A stretch of DNA of 46,955 nt from Fusobacterium_C necrophorum_A (GCF_004134945.1 NZ_SBAP01000021.1:1-46955), one strand, 5' to 3'; positions 18,286-27,812 are shown, counted from the first letter of the stretch. Notes: generated by a model not told the origin, from the letters alone. Made by a program: numbers and translations.

Positions 18286-19860
18286 TTATAGCATACGAGT
18301 AAAAGCACAATCAACTATTTTCATTCCATCTACCGCCGCACTTGTAATTCCTCCCGCATAACCGGCTCCTTCTCCTATCGGATATAGCCCCTTGACATTT
18401 AAAGATTCTCCTCTTATATCTCGTAAAATTTTAAGAGGAGCCGATGTTCTGGTTTCCGGTGCTATGAGGTTGACATTTCGGGAAATAAAATCCGGATTTT
18501 TTTTCCAATAAGAGAGTGCAGCTCTCAAATTTCGGATAATTACGTCCGGAAATAATTCTTCCATACGACATGAGGTTTTTTGCATTTGATAGCTACTTTC
18601 TATTTCGTGCTCTGTTTTTCTAGCCTCTAAAAAATCCCAAACATTTTGATAAATAGCCCCGTAATTTCCTATCATGTCATAAGCTTTTTTTTCCAAACTT
18701 TCTTGAAAATACATTCCTGAAAAAAGATCTTCTCCGAATTCATGTTCTTTGATTCCCACCACTATGGCTGAGTTTGAAAATTTTCCATTTCTTTTGGAAT
18801 AACTCATTCCATTTACCAAAGTTCCTCCTGCCTGTGAAGCCGCATTGACGATAACTCCTCCGGGACACATGCAAAAAGAAAACGTTCCTCTTTTTTCCAT
18901 TGAATTATTATAAGTCACCGCATAGGTCGCCGCTTCTAATAAAGGATTTTTCGCTTCTTTCCCATATTGCATCCGATCAATTTCCTCTCTTGGATGTTCC
19001 ATTCGAGTTCCCATAGCAAAGGCTTTTGCCTCCATGGCAAGACCACGTTTTCGAAGCATTCGGTAGGTATCTCTCGAGGAATGCCCTATTGCCAGTATCA
19101 ATTGATTGCTTGCCACATATTCTCTTATCCCATTTTTAATCATCCAAAATCCTTGCAACTCTCCACTTTTAATTTTTATATCCTCCAATAAGGTATTAAA
19201 ATAAAATTTTCCTCCTTTTTTCCGGATAGCTTCTCGCATATTTTTCACAACAACTTTTAAGATATCGGTTCCTACATGCGGCTTATAACTCCAAAGAATT
19301 TCTTCAGGAGCACCGAATTTTACAAATAATTGAAATATGGTTTCAATATACTCACTTTTTACTCGAGTATTTAATTTCCCGTCGGAATAAGTTCCCGCTC
19401 CTCCCTCTCCGAACTGAATATTGGAATTCGGATTTAAAATAGAAGTTTTGATAAAATTCTCCGTTGTTTTATCCCGATGTTCTATTTCTTCTCCCCTCTC
19501 CAAAACAATAGGAAGATAGCCATATTCCGCCAATCGGTAAGCGGCAAAAAGTCCTGCCGGTCCCGAACCGACAATATAGATTTCTTTTCGGGGATATAAA
19601 GGAAGTCTTTTTATTTTGGAAACTTCTTTGACTTCCTTCCACCTCGCAGAAGATGTTGCCGATATCTTGTGTTTTAATCTTAACTCTATAGTATAAACAA
19701 ATTTAATATCTTGTTTTTTTCGACTGTCAATAGATCGTCTCAGATAATGAATACTTTCTATATTTTCTTTTTCAATTCCCGCCTTTTCAATTTCTTTTTG
19801 AATCTCTCGTTCTTGGTTCTTGTGAATGGATACGACAATATTTTGAATTTCAATCCTCAC
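18286..19860 (-). CDS. FAD-dependent oxidoreductase (COG2509 type)
   Basis: Protein of 524 aa. Residues 1 to about 85 form a basic N-terminal domain; the FAD-binding Rossmann motif YIVGSGPAGLFAAYRLAEYG starts at about 95, and IQFGEGGAGTYSDGKLNTRV and the C-terminal GEGAGYAGGITSAAVDGMK are typical of the uncharacterised COG2509 dehydrogenases. No substrate is known for this family. The start overlaps the stop of the secreted 125-aa protein by 4 bases. Confidence 0.88.
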   Translation of the reverse strand: MRIEIQNIVVSIHKNQEREIQKEIEKAGIEKENIESIHYLRRSIDSRKKQDIKFVYTIELRLKHKISATSSARWKEVKEVSKIKRLPLYPRKEIYIVGSGPAGLFAAYRLAEYGYLPIVLERGEEIEHRDKTTENFIKTSILNPNSNIQFGEGGAGTYSDGKLNTRVKSEYIETIFQLFVKFGAPEEILWSYKPHVGTDILKVVVKNMREAIRKKGGKFYFNTLLEDIKIKSGELQGFWMIKNGIREYVASNQLILAIGHSSRDTYRMLRKRGLAMEAKAFAMGTRMEHPREEIDRMQYGKEAKNPLLEAATYAVTYNNSMEKRGTFSFCMCPGGVIVNAASQAGGTLVNGMSYSKRNGKFSNSAIVVGIKEHEFGEDLFSGMYFQESLEKKAYDMIGNYGAIYQNVWDFLEARKTEHEIESSYQMQKTSCRMEELFPDVIIRNLRAALSYWKKNPDFISRNVNLIAPETRTSAPLKILRDIRGESLNVKGLYPIGEGAGYAGGITSAAVDGMKIVDCAFTRML

Positions 19861-20234
19861 TCTTCCATTGCTCCTTCTTCTATTTCCTCCAAATCATCCA
19901 TAGTTTCTTCCCATTTCAAATCGGAAATGTCATTTTTCTCTTGTATCGCTTCTTTCCACAGAGCCTCATATTTTTTCTCTGCTTTTTCTCGAGCTTTTGC
20001 TTCTTTTTTTGCCAGATTATAGAAAACCCCCAGATCCACATCGGCTGAGCTTCCTCTTTTTTCTATAGGAACAATTAGTTTTCTCTCCGTTTTTGTTTCC
20101 TTTGACTCTCTCGTCCAAGTTTCCTTCACGTACCTTGAGCCGTCTTCCGCTCTTCCCTCTTCTTTGTAATAGGAATCTGCATACAAAGAAAAGATGAAGA
20201 GGAAAAATTCCAATACCAGTATTTGTTTTTTCAT
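19857..20234 (-). CDS. Secreted hypothetical protein, 125 aa
   Basis: Not recognised. An N-terminal signal peptide (KKQILVLEFFLFIFSLYADS, probably cleaved after YA) is followed by a very charged Glu/Lys-rich region with a predicted helix (LAKKEAKAREKAEKKYEALW) and an acidic tail. There are no cysteines after the signal. Start at ATG 20234 behind GAGGAGG. It is translationally coupled to the FAD oxidoreductase. Confidence 0.7.
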   Translation of the reverse strand: MKKQILVLEFFLFIFSLYADSYYKEEGRAEDGSRYVKETWTRESKETKTERKLIVPIEKRGSSADVDLGVFYNLAKKEAKAREKAEKKYEALWKEAIQEKNDISDLKWEETMDDLEEIEEGAMEE

Positions 20235-20250
20235 GTGCCTCCTCTACGAT

Positions 20251-20287
20251 TTTAAAAAGGGCAACCCTTTCAAAAGCTGCCCCTTTC
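20251..20287 (-). terminator. Terminator after the thiolase gene
   Basis: Minus strand: AAAGGG-TTG-CCCTTT followed by Ts, within a longer alternative stem that pairs AAAGGGGCA with TGCCCTTT. It lies between the thiolase stop and the start of the 125-aa secreted protein. Confidence 0.65.
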
Positions 20288-20317
20288 TCTCATTTTTCTA
20301 ATCAGATTACAACAGTC

Positions 20318-21526
20318 TTATTTGATATTTTTCACAATAACTGTTGTTCCCATTCCTCCACCAATACATAGAGAAGCCAATCCGTATTCAGAACCTCTCT
20401 TCTTCATTTCGTGGATTAAAGTAACTAAAATTCTGTTTCCGGATGCTCCAACCGGATGTCCTAAAGCAATAGCTCCTCCATTTACGTTGGTTCTTTCATC
20501 AAACCATTCTTTTGTCAGACCATGTTCAGAGCATAATTCTTTGATAACTCCTAGAGATTGAGCTGCAAATGCTTCATTCAATTCAATCAAGTCAATATCT
20601 TTTAATGATAAATTTGCATGTTTTAAAGCTTTTCGAATTGCCGGAACCGGTCCCATACCCATAATCAACGGATCTACTCCACCGGTACCTACTCCAACTA
20701 CTTCGACCAACGGAGTTAAGTTATGTTCTTTCACTGCTTCTTCAGAAGCCATCAATACGATAGAAGCTCCGTCATTTAATCCGGAAGCATTTCCTGCAGT
20801 GACACTTCCATCTTTCTTAAAGGCAGGTTTCAATCCTGCTAATTTTTCTAAATTTGTTTTTCTGTTAGGATATTCGTCAGTGTCTACTACGATATCTCCT
20901 TTTTTGTTTTTAATAGTTACCGGAACGATTTCATCTTTAAATCTTCCACTGTCTACTGCTGCAATCGCTTTTTGTTGAGAAGATAAAGCAAATTGATCTT
21001 GTTCTTCTCTCGTAATTCCATATTTTTCTGCAACATTTTCTGCCGTGATTCCCATGTGGATTTTATGGAATGCGTCTGTCAAAGCATCGCAAATCATATG
21101 ATCTTTCATTGTTAAATCCGCCATTTTATGTCCGGCTCTGATTTGTCCAGGTAAAACAAATCCGGCACCTGACATAGATTCTGTTCCTCCGGCCAATACT
21201 AAATCCGCAACTCCCGCTTTAATATTTGCATAAGTCAAAATAACGGATTTTAATCCACTTCCGCAAATAATATTGACTGCATATCCGGGAACTTCATAAG
21301 GAATTCCTGCTTTGACTGAAGTTTGTCTTCCCACTCCTTGATATTGTCCCGCACTTAGTACGTTCCCCATAATCACTTCATCCAATTTTGCAGGATCGAT
21401 TTTTGTTTCTTCCAAAATATTCTTTGCGACTGCTGCTCCTAAATCACTTGCAGATAAAGGAGAAAGAGCTCCTAAAAAACTCCCGATCGCTGTTCTTTTT
21501 GCCGCTGCAATATACACCTTACTCAT
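20318..21526 (-). CDS. Acetyl-CoA acetyltransferase (thiolase)
   Basis: Thiolase of 402 aa that condenses two acetyl-CoA to acetoacetyl-CoA, the first step of butyrate formation, or runs in reverse. The nucleophile is Cys88 in NIICGSGLKSV; NEAFAAQ, the histidine in GHPVGASG and the second cysteine in SLCIGGGMG complete the active site. The length is normal. RBS AGGAGG. It follows the fabG-like reductase by about 85 bases with no terminator seen between them, so the two are probably co-transcribed. Confidence 0.95.
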   Translation of the reverse strand: MSKVYIAAAKRTAIGSFLGALSPLSASDLGAAVAKNILEETKIDPAKLDEVIMGNVLSAGQYQGVGRQTSVKAGIPYEVPGYAVNIICGSGLKSVILTYANIKAGVADLVLAGGTESMSGAGFVLPGQIRAGHKMADLTMKDHMICDALTDAFHKIHMGITAENVAEKYGITREEQDQFALSSQQKAIAAVDSGRFKDEIVPVTIKNKKGDIVVDTDEYPNRKTNLEKLAGLKPAFKKDGSVTAGNASGLNDGASIVLMASEEAVKEHNLTPLVEVVGVGTGGVDPLIMGMGPVPAIRKALKHANLSLKDIDLIELNEAFAAQSLGVIKELCSEHGLTKEWFDERTNVNGGAIALGHPVGASGNRILVTLIHEMKKRGSEYGLASLCIGGGMGTTVIVKNIK

Positions 21527-21611
21527 TTTTAATGCCTCCTAAAAAATTTAATTATTATATTATTATTACTACCTAACTTTGCTTACGAACACGGAAAACG
21601 AAAAAATCGGA

Positions 21612-22337
21612 TTAAACGACAAGCCCTCCGGATACTTCAATCACTTGTCCTGTAATATAAGAAGATTCGTCACTTGCTAAAAATAAAATTGCTTTTGCAA
21701 CATCTTCCACACTTCCCATTCTTTTTAATGGTACTGCATTTGCCATTTGTGTTCTTACTTCTTCTGATAAGGCTTCTGTCATCGGAGTTTCAATAAATCC
21801 CGGTGCAACACAATTCGCTCTGATTTGAGCTCCTTTTCGTGTCAATTCTTTCGCCCAAGTTTTTGTCATCGAAATGACTCCGCCTTTCGTTGCAGAATAA
21901 TTTGTTTGTCCGATATTTCCATAAATTCCCACTACAGAAGATAAGGTAATAATCGAACCGCTTCCTTTTTTCAGCATTCCCTTTGCGACAGCCTGTGTTA
22001 CATTGAAAACTCCTTTTAAGTTTACATTGATTACGGCATCCCATTGTTCTTCACTCATCCGCAAGAAAATGTTATCTTTTGTGATTCCTGCATTATTTAC
22101 TAAAATATCAATTTTTCCATATTCTTTTTCTATTTTGGAAACCAGTTCCTTTATTTGTTCTCGATCTGTTACATTTAGAATTTCATGACGGATATTTTCT
22201 TGTTCGAAACTCGTTTCTACCATATCACAAGAAATTACCATAGCAGCTCCATGAGCGGCTAACAGTTCTACAGTAGCTCGGCCGATCCCTCGTGCACTTC
22301 CTGTTACCAGAGCTATCTTTCCTTCCAATCTGTTCAT
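21612..22337 (-). CDS. fabG: 3-oxoacyl-ACP reductase or acetoacetyl-CoA reductase (FabG/PhaB type)
   Basis: Short-chain dehydrogenase of 241 aa. NADPH-binding TGSARGIGRA at about 12-21; the catalytic tetrad is seen as NVNLKG, SSVVG and YSATK; the C-terminus ITGQVIEVSGGLVV is FabG-like. ATG 22337 follows AAGGGGATCAG; the open frame reaches further upstream but without a site and through the promoter. No other fatty-acid genes are nearby, and the next gene is a thiolase, so it may reduce acetoacetyl-CoA rather than serve fatty-acid synthesis. Sequence alone cannot separate the two. Confidence 0.88.
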   Translation of the reverse strand: MNRLEGKIALVTGSARGIGRATVELLAAHGAAMVISCDMVETSFEQENIRHEILNVTDREQIKELVSKIEKEYGKIDILVNNAGITKDNIFLRMSEEQWDAVINVNLKGVFNVTQAVAKGMLKKGSGSIITLSSVVGIYGNIGQTNYSATKGGVISMTKTWAKELTRKGAQIRANCVAPGFIETPMTEALSEEVRTQMANAVPLKRMGSVEDVAKAILFLASDESSYITGQVIEVSGGLVV

Positions 22338-22389
22338 TCTGATCCCCTTTCTATTTTTGATACATAACCGCACTTCACGATTATATCCA

Positions 22390-22429
22390 AGTATAAGATG
22401 AAACCGAAAAAAAGTCAAGTAATATACTT
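22390..22429 (-). promoter_or_regulatory. fabG-thiolase promoter with overlapping inverted repeat
   Basis: Minus strand: TTGACT (22418-22413), a 17-bp spacer, TATACT (22395-22390). A perfect 5-3-5 inverted repeat, AAGTA-ATA-TACTT, at 22417-22429 overlaps the first bases of the -35 and could be an operator. Confidence 0.6.
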
Positions 22430-22520
22430 ACCGATTTTCTAAAGAAAACAAAATAAAAGTGGAATTTTTAGCTCTTTTTTTGTACAATAGAGAAAAGATT
22501 TATCACAGAAAGGAAAGATT

Positions 22521-23747
22521 ATGAAATTATTTTCAAATAGATTAAAAGGAAAGGTTCAAATTCCTGCTTCAAAAAGTTATTGTCATCGATATATTATTGC
22601 CGCCTCTCTTGCAAAAGAAATGTCCATTCTCCATAACATCAGTTTATCGGATGACATTCAGAGCACTATCGAAATTATGAAGAAACTGGGGGCAAAAATT
22701 GAGCAAAGAGAACAAGATTTTTTTATTCAAAAAGGAGATATCTGTGACAACAAAAAAAATCTTCATTTTTTTTGTTCCGAGTCTGCTTCCACGCTTCGAT
22801 TTTTAATTCCCCTTTCTCTAATTCATCATAGAAAGGTATCCTTTTATGGAAAGAATGCTTTAGTAAACAGACCATTAAGTCCCTTGTTTCCTATTTTAAA
22901 GTCTTCCGGCATTTCATTTCGGACCGAGGGAGAAAATAATTTATGTATTCAATTGAAGGGTCAATTAAAAGCGGGAGAGTATTCTTTAGAAGGAAATATA
23001 AGCTCTCAATTTATTACCGGACTGTTATTCGCCCTACCCTTATTGGATGGAAATTCTCATTTACATATTTTAGGAAATTTAGAATCAAAAGCTTATGTGG
23101 ACATGAGTTTAGATGTTTTAGAAAAATTTAAGATACAGATTTTTCGAGAAAAGAATCATTTTTTCATTCCGGGAAAGCAAGAATACCGAGCCTACTCTAC
23201 TACAATAGAGGGAGATTATTCTCAGGCCGCTTTCTTTTTGGTCGCAAACTCCTTGGGGAATGAAATCGAAATAGCAGGCTTGGCGAAAGATTCCAAACAA
23301 GCCGATTTCCAAATCTCATCCATGATACAAGCCTTGGAAGAAAAAGCTCCTCACGAAACTTTGATTCTTGATGGAAGTCAATGCCCCGATATTGTTCCTA
23401 TTCTCAGTGTGAAGGCAGCTTTGACACAAGGAAAAACTGTGATCCGAAATATCAAACGCCTTAGAATAAAAGAATGTGACCGTCTTCATGCTACGGCAGA
23501 TATTTTAAATAAACTGGGGGCAAAAGTTGTAGAAAATTCTTCCTCTCTGGAGTTTGAAGGAGTTTCTCATTTCAGAGGAAATTCCGTGTCCAGCTTCGGT
23601 GATCATAGGATGGCTATGATGATTGCCATTGCTTCGACCCGTTGTCAGGGAGAAATTCTTTTAGACAATGCAACATGTGTTTCCAAATCTTATCCGACAT
23701 TTTGGGAAGATTTTAAAAACTTGGGAGGTAAATATGTCTTGGGGTAA
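22521..23747 (+). CDS. aroA: 3-phosphoshikimate 1-carboxyvinyltransferase (EPSP synthase)
   Basis: EPSP synthase of 408 aa: shikimate-3-P + PEP gives EPSP + phosphate. Family motifs are PASKSYCHRYIIAASLA (about 14-30), CSESASTLRFLIPL, SSQFITGLLFALPLL, GDYSQAAFF, KECDRLHA and GDHRMAMMIA. RBS AAAGGA before ATG 22521, with a TACAAT -10 at 22483-22488. It opens a tightly overlapping shikimate operon; its 3' end overlaps aroC by 14 bases. Confidence 0.95.
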   Translation: MKLFSNRLKGKVQIPASKSYCHRYIIAASLAKEMSILHNISLSDDIQSTIEIMKKLGAKIEQREQDFFIQKGDICDNKKNLHFFCSESASTLRFLIPLSLIHHRKVSFYGKNALVNRPLSPLFPILKSSGISFRTEGENNLCIQLKGQLKAGEYSLEGNISSQFITGLLFALPLLDGNSHLHILGNLESKAYVDMSLDVLEKFKIQIFREKNHFFIPGKQEYRAYSTTIEGDYSQAAFFLVANSLGNEIEIAGLAKDSKQADFQISSMIQALEEKAPHETLILDGSQCPDIVPILSVKAALTQGKTVIRNIKRLRIKECDRLHATADILNKLGAKVVENSSSLEFEGVSHFRGNSVSSFGDHRMAMMIAIASTRCQGEILLDNATCVSKSYPTFWEDFKNLGGKYVLG

Positions 23748-24729
23748 AATATTACAACTTTCTATATTCGGAGAATCTCATGGTAGCACGGTAGGAATTA
23801 CTATTTCGGGCCTTCTTCCCGGAATAACTCTTCCCATGGAAAGCATTAAAGAGGATTTGGCAAAACGTGCTCCGGGACAAAAACTCACCAGTCCCAGAAA
23901 AGAAAAAGACGAGTTTGAAATCATCAGTGGAATTTTTCACGGAAAAACAACAGGGGCTCCTCTCACTGTCATTTTCCGTAATACGAATATACAGAGCAAA
24001 GATTATGAGCTTCATAAAAAAATTCCCAGACCGGGTCATGCTGATTTCCCTGCTCAAATAAAATATAGAGGATTTCAAGATATTCGAGGCGGAGGACATT
24101 TTTCCGGTCGCCTAACAGCTCCTCTGGTCTTTGCAGGAGCTATCGCAAAAAAATATTTGCAAGAAAAAAAAATACAAATCACGAGCCGACTGCTTGAAAA
24201 AGAAAGCTTAGAAAAAATTCTTCCTCAGCTCATCAAAGAGGGAGACTCCATAGGAGCTTCCATTTCCTGTCAGGTAAGAGGACTTCCTATCGGGATTGGA
24301 ACTCCTTTCTTCGATTCTTTGGAAAGCTCCATTGCTCATCTGGCATTTTCCATTCCCGGAGTCAAAGGGATTGAATTCGGATTGGGTTTTGACTTCATCG
24401 GAAAACGAGGAAGTGAAGTCAATGACGAATATCGCATGGAAGAGGGAAAGATCATAACCACAACGAATTATAACGGAGGAATCTTAGGAGGACTCAGCAA
24501 TGGAATGCCTGTGGAATTTCGAGTTGTTTTCAAACCGACAGCCAGCATTTTCAAAGTTCAACAAAGTGTAAATCTGGAAAAACAAGAAAATACGGAACTC
24601 CAAATTCGAGGAAGACATGACCCCTGTATTGCTCTACGAGCTCAGATCGTCGTAGAAGCCGTAGCTGCTCTTGCTATCTTAGATCAAATTTGGATGGGAG
24701 AATATTATGGATACATTGGAAAAATATAG
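23734..24729 (+). CDS. aroC: Chorismate synthase
   Basis: FMN-dependent chorismate synthase of 331 aa, the last shikimate step: EPSP to chorismate. Motifs: GESHGSTVGITISGLLPG at the N-terminus, RPGHADFPAQ, DIRGGGHFSGRLTAPL, NGGILGGLSNGMPVEF and GRHDPCIALRA. The ATG at 23734 with GGGAGG upstream fits the family N-terminus; upstream in-frame codons belong to aroA. It is slightly short for AroC, mainly at the C-terminus, but with all core motifs. Confidence 0.95.
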   Translation: MSWGKILQLSIFGESHGSTVGITISGLLPGITLPMESIKEDLAKRAPGQKLTSPRKEKDEFEIISGIFHGKTTGAPLTVIFRNTNIQSKDYELHKKIPRPGHADFPAQIKYRGFQDIRGGGHFSGRLTAPLVFAGAIAKKYLQEKKIQITSRLLEKESLEKILPQLIKEGDSIGASISCQVRGLPIGIGTPFFDSLESSIAHLAFSIPGVKGIEFGLGFDFIGKRGSEVNDEYRMEEGKIITTTNYNGGILGGLSNGMPVEFRVVFKPTASIFKVQQSVNLEKQENTELQIRGRHDPCIALRAQIVVEAVAALAILDQIWMGEYYGYIGKI

Positions 24730-24964
24730 AAATCAGATGAATCGTATCGATCAGGAAATGGCAAGGCTTTTTCTACAAAGAATGAAGCTTTCCATTCAAA
24801 TCGGAAACTACAAAAGAGAAAAAAGGCTGCCTATCTTTCAAAAAGAACGAGAAGACATTGTCTTGGAAAAAGTGAAACAAATAGCATCGACAGCAGAAGA
24901 AAAAAAATATATGGAAGATTTTTTTCTCTATCTTATGAAACTGAGTAAAGAGGTGCAAAGATGA
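24707..24964 (+). CDS. Chorismate mutase (AroQ fold, stand-alone)
   Basis: All-helical chorismate mutase of 85 aa: chorismate to prephenate, toward Phe and Tyr. Typical residues: MNRIDQEMARLFLQRMKLSIQIGNYKRE, with the conserved Asp-Arg pattern and the catalytic lysine in NYKRE, then VYQKERE-like FQKEREDIVLEKV. No dehydratase or dehydrogenase domain is fused. It overlaps aroC by 23 bases and aroE by 4, so translation is coupled through the operon. Confidence 0.88.
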   Translation: MDTLEKYRNQMNRIDQEMARLFLQRMKLSIQIGNYKREKRLPIFQKEREDIVLEKVKQIASTAEEKKYMEDFFLYLMKLSKEVQR

Positions 24965-25764
24965 AGAAGTACGCCCTCCTTGGAAAAAAATTGTCCCATT
25001 CATACTCCAAGCTCATTCATGAATACATCTTTCAAAAATTTTCTTGGAATGCTTCCTACTCCTTTTGGGAACTGGAAGAAAAGGAGATAGAAAAAGCGAT
25101 TGCAATAGCAGGAGAAAAAGAACTGGACGGTTTCAACATCACAGTTCCTTACAAAGAGTGTTTGCTTTCTCAGATTGACAGTATAGACGAAGCTGCAAAA
25201 CGAATCGGGGCAATTAATACCGTTGCAAGAGAAAATAATAAAATGATCGGCTATAACACCGATTGCTTCGGTTTCCAAAAAATGTTGGAGTACTTTGCCA
25301 TAGATGTCGATGCAAAAAAAATTGTCATTTTGGGAACCGGAGGTGCCTCCAAAGCTGTTGCAGAAGCTCTTCGACTTTCAGGAGCGGCATCCATTCAATT
25401 TGTGAGCCGTTCTCCGGTGGGAGCACAACTTTCTTATGACGAATATTTGGAAGGAGATATTCTTATCAATACAACTCCGGTGGGAATGTATCCTGCTAAG
25501 AACAGAAGTCCCATTTCCAAAAAGGTCTTTTCTCATTTTAACACTGCAATCGATCTTATTTATAATCCAAAGGAAACACAATTTTTATCGGATGCAAAAT
25601 CATTGGGACTTTTCTCATTTAATGGACTTTTTATGCTCGTAGCCCAGGCAATTCGCTCGGAAGAAATTTGGCTCCATAAAAGATTTGACATTTCGCTATA
25701 TCATGAGGTATATTCATATTTGGAGGGGATAATCTATGAAAATTATGGTCATTCACGGTCCTAA
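24961..25764 (+). CDS. aroE: Shikimate dehydrogenase
   Basis: NADPH-dependent shikimate dehydrogenase of 267 aa. Substrate-binding SHSYSK near residue 13, NITVPYK with the catalytic lysine at about 60-66, GAINTVARE and NTDCFGF; the nucleotide site is LGTGGASKAV (about 121-130); NTTPVGMYP and the C-terminal FNGLFMLVAQA follow. All key residues are present. It overlaps the chorismate mutase gene by 4 bases and aroQ by 29. Confidence 0.95.
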   Translation: MKKYALLGKKLSHSYSKLIHEYIFQKFSWNASYSFWELEEKEIEKAIAIAGEKELDGFNITVPYKECLLSQIDSIDEAAKRIGAINTVARENNKMIGYNTDCFGFQKMLEYFAIDVDAKKIVILGTGGASKAVAEALRLSGAASIQFVSRSPVGAQLSYDEYLEGDILINTTPVGMYPAKNRSPISKKVFSHFNTAIDLIYNPKETQFLSDAKSLGLFSFNGLFMLVAQAIRSEEIWLHKRFDISLYHEVYSYLEGIIYENYGHSRS

Positions 25765-26170
25765 TTTGAATTTTTTAGGAATTCGAGAAAAAAATATTTA
25801 TGGAACGGAGGATTATGAGAGTTTATGTCATTATATTACAACTTCCTTTCCCCAAGATGAAATTACCTGCCTTCAATCAAATTCCGAAGGACAATTAATT
25901 GATTTCATTCAAAAAGCTCATTTAGAGAACTATGACGGCATCGTCATTAACGCAGGAGCCTACACTCACACTTCTATTGCTCTCTATGATGCTTTACGAT
26001 CCGTTTCGACGGTAACTGTGGAAGTCCATATTTCTAATATCTATGCGAGAGAAGCATTTCGACATCATTCCTATCTGGCTCCCGCTTGTTTAGGACAAAT
26101 TTCCGGTTTTGGAAAAGAGGGCTATATCTATGCGATTCAAAAAATTAAAATATATCTAGGAGGGGTTTAA
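25736..26170 (+). CDS. aroQ: 3-dehydroquinate dehydratase, type II
   Basis: Type II dehydroquinase of 144 aa: 3-dehydroquinate to 3-dehydroshikimate. HGPNLNFLGIRE at the N-terminus, the catalytic tyrosine in NIYG, NAGAYTHTSIAL, VEVHISN and REAFRHHS are all intact. GGAGGGG precedes ATG 25736 inside aroE. The gap to the next gene (fhs) is 4 bases. Confidence 0.95.
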   Translation: MKIMVIHGPNLNFLGIREKNIYGTEDYESLCHYITTSFPQDEITCLQSNSEGQLIDFIQKAHLENYDGIVINAGAYTHTSIALYDALRSVSTVTVEVHISNIYAREAFRHHSYLAPACLGQISGFGKEGYIYAIQKIKIYLGGV

Positions 26171-26174
26171 TACT

Positions 26175-27812
26175 ATGAAAACGGATATTCAAATTGCACA
26201 AGAAACACCAATGTTACACATCAATGAGATTGCAAAAAAAATAGGTCTGAGTGAAGACGACATTGAACAATATGGAAAATACAAAGCGAAAGTAGATTTG
26301 GAAGTACTAAAACGTCATGCGGACAAGCCGAATGGAAAATTGATTTTGGTCACAGCCATTACTCCGACTCCGGCAGGAGAAGGGAAATCTACCGTTACCA
26401 TCGGATTAACACAAGCTTTGAATAAAATAGGAAAATTATCTTCCGCAGCGATTCGAGAACCGTCTTTAGGTCCTATTTTTGGAATGAAGGGAGGAGCTGC
26501 CGGAGGAGGTTACTCTCAAGTGATTCCTATGGAAGATATTAACCTTCATTTTACCGGAGATATGCATGCAATCGGAGTCGCTCACAACTTAATTTCGGCT
26601 TGTATTGACAACCATATCAACTCGGGAAACCAATTGGGAATTGATGTGACTAAAATTACATGGAAACGTGTTGTGGATATGAACGATAGAGCTCTTCGGA
26701 AAGTGGTTATTGGACTCGGAGGAAAAGCCAACGGAATTCCTCGAGAAAGTTCTTTCCAAATTACCGTAGGATCTGAAATCATGGCAATTCTTTGTCTAGC
26801 CAATAATATCAAAGAATTAAAAGAAAAAATTGGAAATATCGTTTTTGCAACTTCTTACAACGGAAGTCTGTTACGAGTTTCCGATTTACATATTGAAGGA
26901 GCAGTTGCTGCACTGCTAAAAGATGCTATCAAGCCTAACTTGGTACAAACCTTGGAACATACCCCCGTCTTTATTCATGGAGGTCCTTTTGCCAATATCG
27001 CACATGGATGTAATTCTATTTTGGCAACAAAAATGGCTTTAAAATTAACGGATTATGTTGTAACGGAAGCCGGATTCGCATCCGATTTAGGAGCAGAAAA
27101 ATTCATCGACATCAAATGTCGAATGGGAGGCTTAACTCCCAATGCTGTTGTCTTAGTCGCAACGGTAAGAGCCATCAAACATCATGGAAATGGTGATTTA
27201 GTCAAGGGAATGGCAAACTTGGAAAAACATTTGGAAATTATTCAAAGCTATGGATTACCGGCTGTTGTTGCGATCAATAAATTTGTAACGGATACGGCCG
27301 AAGAAATTGCTTATATTGAAACATTCTGTAATGAACGAGGAGCCGAAGTATCTCTTTGCGAAGTTTGGGCAAAAGGGGGAGAAGGTGGAATAGATTTAGC
27401 GCAAAAAGTATTGAGAGCTATTGATAAAAGTTCCAATGAATACAAACCTTTCTATGATATCAACTTAAGTATTCAAGAAAAAATAGAAAAAATTTGTAAG
27501 GAAATCTACGGAGCAGATGGAGTTACTTTCTCCGCTTCTGCAAAAAAAATGTTGACTTTGATTGAGAAAGAAGGCTACAATCACCTACCGGTTTGTATGT
27601 CCAAAACCCAAAAATCCATTTCAGATAATGCAAACTTATTAGGAAGACCGACAGGCTTTAAAGTAAGTATCAACGAATTACGTTTAGCTGTCGGTGCCGG
27701 ATTTATTATCTGTATGGCGGGAGACATTATTGATATGCCGGGTCTACCAAAAAAACCTGCGGCAGAAGTAATTACCATTTCAGATGACGGAATTATAGAC
27801 GGACTATTCTAA
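26175..27812 (+). CDS. fhs: Formate-tetrahydrofolate ligase
   Basis: 10-formyl-THF synthetase of 545 aa: formate + THF + ATP gives 10-formyl-THF. The P-loop TPTPAGEGKSTV is at about 63-74; EPSLGPIFGMKGGAAGGGYSQV and FTGDMHAIG are family signatures. Complete length. It lies 4 bases after aroQ and so is part of the shikimate operon; the link may be folate, which is made from chorismate. A strong terminator follows. Confidence 0.95.
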   Translation: MKTDIQIAQETPMLHINEIAKKIGLSEDDIEQYGKYKAKVDLEVLKRHADKPNGKLILVTAITPTPAGEGKSTVTIGLTQALNKIGKLSSAAIREPSLGPIFGMKGGAAGGGYSQVIPMEDINLHFTGDMHAIGVAHNLISACIDNHINSGNQLGIDVTKITWKRVVDMNDRALRKVVIGLGGKANGIPRESSFQITVGSEIMAILCLANNIKELKEKIGNIVFATSYNGSLLRVSDLHIEGAVAALLKDAIKPNLVQTLEHTPVFIHGGPFANIAHGCNSILATKMALKLTDYVVTEAGFASDLGAEKFIDIKCRMGGLTPNAVVLVATVRAIKHHGNGDLVKGMANLEKHLEIIQSYGLPAVVAINKFVTDTAEEIAYIETFCNERGAEVSLCEVWAKGGEGGIDLAQKVLRAIDKSSNEYKPFYDINLSIQEKIEKICKEIYGADGVTFSASAKKMLTLIEKEGYNHLPVCMSKTQKSISDNANLLGRPTGFKVSINELRLAVGAGFIICMAGDIIDMPGLPKKPAAEVITISDDGIIDGLF

